Source: Paenibacillus silviterrae
GTDB taxonomy: Bacteria > Bacillota > Bacilli > Paenibacillales > NBRC-103111
DNA: 64,000 bases
Direction of reading: 5' to 3'
Assembly: GCF_030167925.1 (NCBI RefSeq)
Contig: NZ_JASKUT010000002.1
Span: 1,488,001-1,552,000 of the forward strand
Each line of letters starts with the position of its first letter. Positions within the stretch are counted from its first letter, which is position 1. A program made the translations under genes and the position numbers. The notes under the pieces are model-generated. The model was given only the letters and a program-made list of their open reading frames with translations. It did not search any database and was not told the origin of the DNA. Below, one piece after another: positions 60,633-64,000 of this stretch.

Positions 60633-61475
60633 CTATTTTGCAATCGCTTGGTTCAGCTGATGACGCAGCCATTGCAGATCCGTACTAAGCCTGGTAAACG
60701 GGGAGGCTCCAAACCATTCCAAGGAGGCAAATTTCCCGCTTCGTCCTACATGACGCAGGATTTCGCGATAATTGACGGCACCGTCTCCCAACGCCGCCAT
60801 CCCTTCCCGCTTGCCGCTGGGGGAATATACTTCCTGGGGTTCGAAGACGTGGCAATAGCTTCTGGAGGCAACATTTTTAAAATGAAAATGCCCCACCCAA
60901 GGTTCAAGCTGCCGATAGCTGTCCACAGGTTGGTCACCCGCCTCCCACAGGTGGAGAAAATCGAGATTAAGCCCCACGGCTTCATGATCCACCATCTTCA
61001 TTAATTGGAGCGAGGACTGCGTATCGTCGGCAAGCGTCCCAGGATGGGTCTCAACTAGGAGGTCAACCCCCTGCGCCAAGCACAAATCACCAAGAATACG
61101 CAGCTGCCCGACAATACATTCCAGCTCCTTGGTATGGACAAGCTTGCTTGGCTTCCTCCCTGCGAAGGTACGAATATGCTTCGCACCCGCCCACTCCGCG
61201 ACATTAAGCATCTCGCAGCATCTTGTGATCGTAGCAGGCATATCCGCGTGTGAGCCGATGTCCAAATAATCGCTGATCATCGACACATGGAGCCGTCCTA
61301 ACGACAAGCGCTCCTGCTGACGCTGCTCATACAGCTGACGTGCATGGACTCCCCATAGCTCCACTCCGTCAAAGCCGTGCCGGTCGGCATACTGCAGAAT
61401 CTGGTCGAAAGAGATGAGCGCGTGACGAAACGAAATCGTACATAGCGAGCAAAGCAATGCGCCTGCATCAGACAT
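60633..61475 (-). CDS. asbF: 3-dehydroshikimate dehydratase, petrobactin pathway
   Basis: 280 residues, the length of Bacillus anthracis AsbF. TIM barrel with VETH (Glu142, His144), the positions of the metal and catalytic residues in the anthracis enzyme as I recall it; further His/Asp ligands in NLDFLHLWE and GHFHFKN, and a last Glu in SLEWFG. It converts 3-dehydroshikimate to 3,4-dihydroxybenzoate, the catecholate of petrobactin. GAGGAGGG precedes the ATG, which overlaps the end of asbE by 8 bases. Confidence 0.9.
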   Translation of the reverse strand: MSDAGALLCSLCTISFRHALISFDQILQYADRHGFDGVELWGVHARQLYEQRQQERLSLGRLHVSMISDYLDIGSHADMPATITRCCEMLNVAEWAGAKHIRTFAGRKPSKLVHTKELECIVGQLRILGDLCLAQGVDLLVETHPGTLADDTQSSLQLMKMVDHEAVGLNLDFLHLWEAGDQPVDSYRQLEPWVGHFHFKNVASRSYCHVFEPQEVYSPSGKREGMAALGDGAVNYREILRHVGRSGKFASLEWFGASPFTRLSTDLQWLRHQLNQAIAK

Positions 61476-62448
61476 GGGCAGCCCTCCTCATCGCAGACCA
61501 GAGCGAGATCTCTCGCTCAAGCTCCTTCTTCAGCCGCTGCTCCAGGTCATCCGCCCGATCCAAAGCCTCCATAACGGAGGGCAGCTGGTTCGTCCGGCCC
61601 GTCAGGGCCATTTTGACGGCAATATATTGCACGGTATTGTAGGCTTGAACCGCATCCCGGATTTGCTGTGCCCAATGGTCATAATGCTCCCGCCCAAGCC
61701 CCAGTTCATCGTGCAAGAACATCAGTGCGTAATCGTAGCTGTACTTCCGTATGACAATGACGTGCAGATGCTTAAGCGCATCCGCCAGCTGAGGCAGCTT
61801 CCCCGAATCGGAAGCATAATAGGTAATCATTGCCCGAATACTTGCAGCAAGCGGACTGGATGACGCAGGACAGCTATCATAGAAATACGAGCTTACATCC
61901 GCCGCATCCGGTGAGCGCAGGTGCTGGGTCTCAATAAGAAATCCGTCCGGATACGGATTCCCGACAAATGCCTGAACCACCCGGTCACGGTCCACCCGGC
62001 CCTCCCACTTCATATCCGCGTCCAGCAGGTACCATTCCTCTTCCTTCCCGGTGGCCGAAACCAACACATAATGAGGAAACGGGGACAGCTGAAACTTGTT
62101 CTCCCGCTCCGGGAGCAGGGACATGTCGATCTGAACAACAACGTGAAAGCGATCGTTCGTATCGGCAACAAGCTCAATAAGTCGCTGCGCGTTGCGCTCT
62201 GCCCCGAGGTGCACATCATGCCAGCGGGACACACGGGAGCCGAACAGGCGCTCGTGCCACCGCAGCATCCGTTCATGCTTAAAATCAGGCGAAAAATACG
62301 ATATCCCGTTCTCGGTCACCGCGAAGGGTTCATCCCACACCCCAAAGTAAAAGGGACGGTAATCGATCTCACTATAACGCTTCACAATCTCGCATAAGCA
62401 GCTGGTCACACAGTGAACCTTGATGCGCTGCTCCTTCCATCCGAACAT
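61468..62448 (-). CDS. asbE: Petrobactin biosynthesis condensing enzyme AsbE-like
   Basis: 326 residues, the size of known AsbE. No common catalytic motif is obvious. It contains CVTSCLCEIVKRYSEIDYRPFYFGVWDEPFAV at the start and long helices toward the C-terminus (DALKHLHVIVIRKYSYDYALMFLHDEL). AsbE joins the dihydroxybenzoyl group, carried on AsbD, to spermidine. GGGGGGAG precedes the ATG at 62448; an ATG six codons earlier is within the ribosome-site region. The assignment rests mostly on gene order between asbD and asbF. Confidence 0.85.
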   Translation of the reverse strand: MFGWKEQRIKVHCVTSCLCEIVKRYSEIDYRPFYFGVWDEPFAVTENGISYFSPDFKHERMLRWHERLFGSRVSRWHDVHLGAERNAQRLIELVADTNDRFHVVVQIDMSLLPERENKFQLSPFPHYVLVSATGKEEEWYLLDADMKWEGRVDRDRVVQAFVGNPYPDGFLIETQHLRSPDAADVSSYFYDSCPASSSPLAASIRAMITYYASDSGKLPQLADALKHLHVIVIRKYSYDYALMFLHDELGLGREHYDHWAQQIRDAVQAYNTVQYIAVKMALTGRTNQLPSVMEALDRADDLEQRLKKELEREISLWSAMRRAAHV

Positions 62449-62459
62449 GAGACTCCCCC

Positions 62460-62732
62460 CTAGCATGGTTTGTTGTTTTGGCAGCCCTGCAAGCTCTCCA
62501 TAAATTGCAACAGGGAGCCTACGGTATCAAATATCCTCGGATCGACTTCCTCCTCCGGAATCGGGAGACCCAGCTCCACCTCCATCCATACCAAGAGCTG
62601 AAGCAGCATCACCGAATCGATGCCGAGATCTTCATTTAACCGATGCTGCTCCTGCAGCGCCGGAATATCCTTTCGTCCCAGCCTTGTTTTCATCCATTGC
62701 TCCAAATAAATAATCCATTGACCTTGCTTCAT
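62460..62732 (-). CDS. asbD: Aryl carrier protein AsbD-like
   Basis: 90 residues, phosphopantetheine carrier fold. The Ser of LGIDSVMLLQLL is the cofactor site. It carries 3,4-dihydroxybenzoate activated by AsbC. GGAGGCGGAGGG lies before the ATG at 62732, which overlaps the AsbC stop codon by ATGA, so the two are translated together. Confidence 0.9.
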   Translation of the reverse strand: MKQGQWIIYLEQWMKTRLGRKDIPALQEQHRLNEDLGIDSVMLLQLLVWMEVELGLPIPEEEVDPRIFDTVGSLLQFMESLQGCQNNKPC

Positions 62733-63997
62733 GGATGACCCTCCGCCTCCTCCAACTGTTTCCGGCTGATCTTGCCGGTCGCATTCCTCGGCAGCTTCTC
62801 GACAAGCTGAATTTGTGAGGGGATTTTGTAAGGGGCCAGCCGCCCCACGCACCGGCTTCGGATGGCATCCGTCGTAACCCTTGGCTCTGCAGCCGCCATA
62901 CATAGGACCTGCTCGCCCATGACAGGATGCCTTCCGCGGTAAACCACGCATTCCCGTACGCCTTCCAGACCAAGAATCACGTTCTCCACTTCGGCAGGGT
63001 ATACCTTAAGCCCCGATACATTGATGACATCATCCAGCCGGGACATCCAATGAAGGCTCCCTTTCTCTACATAAACAAGATCCCCCGTGCGGATGTTTTG
63101 TTGTCCGTTTACCCGGACAACAAGCTCAGCCGGCATCAGTGCATCTTCCCCCGCACCCGTTACCTCCATATGCTCAAGCGGCCTTCCGACCTCATGGCAG
63201 ACTTCCATCGCCTTGACGGCACTGATACAGCCGGCCTCCGAGCAGCCATACTGCTGGCCAACCCCCTCCGCGGTGACCGAGGATAAAAGCTCAAGCAAGC
63301 TTTGAGGCATCGGGGCACCCGAGCTCATCAGCTGATAGAAGCGCTGCTTCGGAGCGAGAGAATGCAGCGTATGCAAGGTCACAGGCACGCCATAGAGGAT
63401 ATGCCTTGTTTCTTCTTGCAGCAGGTTGATCGTAAGCTTAGGATTCGTATACGTCGCAATGTGGGGTTCGGCTCCTCTTGCCAATGCCGATAAGACACCG
63501 CTGATCAGGCCGTACGCATGATTCACCGGTGAAATGACCACAGGGGTAATCTCCGGAGCCAGTGTCAGCGCTTGATTGTATGCTGCAATTTCCAGGTCAA
63601 TGTCCGTCCAGCTGCGGCCGATCAGCTTCGGAAGGCCCGTCGTTCCGGAACTGTACATCAACAGTCCTCCCGCCTGCAGCGGCACTTCCGTACTTTTCGG
63701 CGCAGGGTCAAGCTGGAGTAAGCCATCGCCGATTCTGCCATACAGCAGCCTCGTGCAGCCGGCATCCCCGGCGAGCCTCCTTGCCGTCTCGAACGGTGTT
63801 CCTCCATGCAGCAGGAGAACGGAGCAGCCGAACTCTCTGGTATAAAGAACCATTTGCAACAGCTCTGCGGCATCAGCCAGGCATAGAGCTACCCGCGTTC
63901 CTTCCAGCTCCGGCAGCGGTATTTGACGGCTCCACGCCCGCCACTGCTTTCGAATATCAGAAATATCATAGCTCACATGATTAACCCGAAATCGCAT
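62729..63997 (-). CDS. asbC: 3,4-dihydroxybenzoate-AMP ligase AsbC-like
   Basis: 422 residues, close to known AsbC. ANL-family adenylating enzyme: MYSSGTTGLPK (P-loop), GVGQQYGCSEAG (A5), IRTGDLVY and NVSGLKVYPAE, and the C-terminal NATGKISRKQLE with the catalytic Lys. It adenylates 3,4-dihydroxybenzoate and loads AsbD. The start ATG lies 3 bases from the window edge, so its ribosome site is not visible and a few more upstream residues are possible. asbA and asbB would be expected upstream, outside the window. Confidence 0.88.
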   Translation of the reverse strand: MRFRVNHVSYDISDIRKQWRAWSRQIPLPELEGTRVALCLADAAELLQMVLYTREFGCSVLLLHGGTPFETARRLAGDAGCTRLLYGRIGDGLLQLDPAPKSTEVPLQAGGLLMYSSGTTGLPKLIGRSWTDIDLEIAAYNQALTLAPEITPVVISPVNHAYGLISGVLSALARGAEPHIATYTNPKLTINLLQEETRHILYGVPVTLHTLHSLAPKQRFYQLMSSGAPMPQSLLELLSSVTAEGVGQQYGCSEAGCISAVKAMEVCHEVGRPLEHMEVTGAGEDALMPAELVVRVNGQQNIRTGDLVYVEKGSLHWMSRLDDVINVSGLKVYPAEVENVILGLEGVRECVVYRGRHPVMGEQVLCMAAAEPRVTTDAIRSRCVGRLAPYKIPSQIQLVEKLPRNATGKISRKQLEEAEGHP

Positions 63998-64000
63998 GAT

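Noticed and set aside
1..64000. tRNA, rRNA and prophage genes
   Set aside because: No cloverleaf, rRNA core or phage structural gene was noticed by reading; a tRNAscan or Infernal run would settle the RNA part.

Overview
The window looks like chromosomal DNA of a Paenibacillus-type, spore-forming Gram-positive bacterium. The evidence is Bacillota-style ribosome binding sites with frequent TTG/GTG starts, LplA/LplB/LplC-type oligosaccharide ABC operons beside YesM/YesN or membrane-bound AraC regulators, many carbohydrate-related AraC proteins, a YheC/YheD-type spore-coat ATP-grasp protein and a TnrA/GlnR-type nitrogen box. No rRNA, tRNA, CRISPR array, phage block or replication origin was seen. 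Fifty-one protein genes are listed; the genes at both window edges are cut or nearly cut.

Layout. 1-4.1 kb (minus): Gfo/Idh/MocA oxidoreductase, SGNH hydrolase and a truncated membrane AraC regulator. 4.2-11.1 kb: a Dpp/Opp-type ABC transporter in two divergent arms; a fused two-domain ATPase (minus) faces two oversized permeases and a substrate-binding lipoprotein whose domain order is circularly permuted (plus). 11.1-14.9 kb: a small unknown gene, then a three-gene glycan/spore-coat cluster (DUF6492-like transferase, GMP/PMI-type nucleotidyltransferase, YheC/D-like ATP-grasp) behind a sigma-K-like promoter. 15-16.2 kb: secreted L-asparaginase with two GlnR/TnrA-type boxes. 16.3-23.9 kb: GH95-type glycosidase plus sugar-binding lipoprotein (minus), divergent from AraC, TIM-barrel, AraC and PhyH genes (plus). 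24-28.8 kb: nucleobase permease, RCC1-repeat lipoprotein, an unknown gene, AlkA-type glycosylase and an alpha/beta hydrolase. 28.8-42.5 kb (minus): two parallel oligosaccharide uptake loci, one with a single-chain AraC sensor-regulator, the other with a YesM/YesN two-component system and a TIM-barrel isomerase. 42.9-45.8 kb: Tat-exported beta-helix protein, acetyltransferase, small membrane protein. 45.9-53.1 kb: an RND efflux operon (RND pump, adaptor, secreted protein of unknown function) divergent from a TetR gene, with matching palindromic operators in front of both. 53.3-56.3 kb: AraC gene, then a tandem array of about 113-bp units split by an intact IS3-family element with a programmed-frameshift site. 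56.3-60.5 kb: PhyH-HEAT fusion, MFS transporter with divergent HxlR regulator, polysaccharide deacetylase. 60.6-64 kb (minus): asbC-asbD-asbE-asbF of a petrobactin (3,4-catecholate siderophore) operon.

How the genes work together: most of the window serves sensing, import and breakdown of plant or microbial polysaccharides (GH95, beta-helix protein, oligosaccharide ABC systems, Gfo/Idh, isomerases, AraC switches). Smaller blocks handle peptide/opine-like uptake, nitrogen scavenging, efflux and iron acquisition. The most unusual item is the circularly permuted substrate-binding protein at 9212-11032 with its enlarged permeases.
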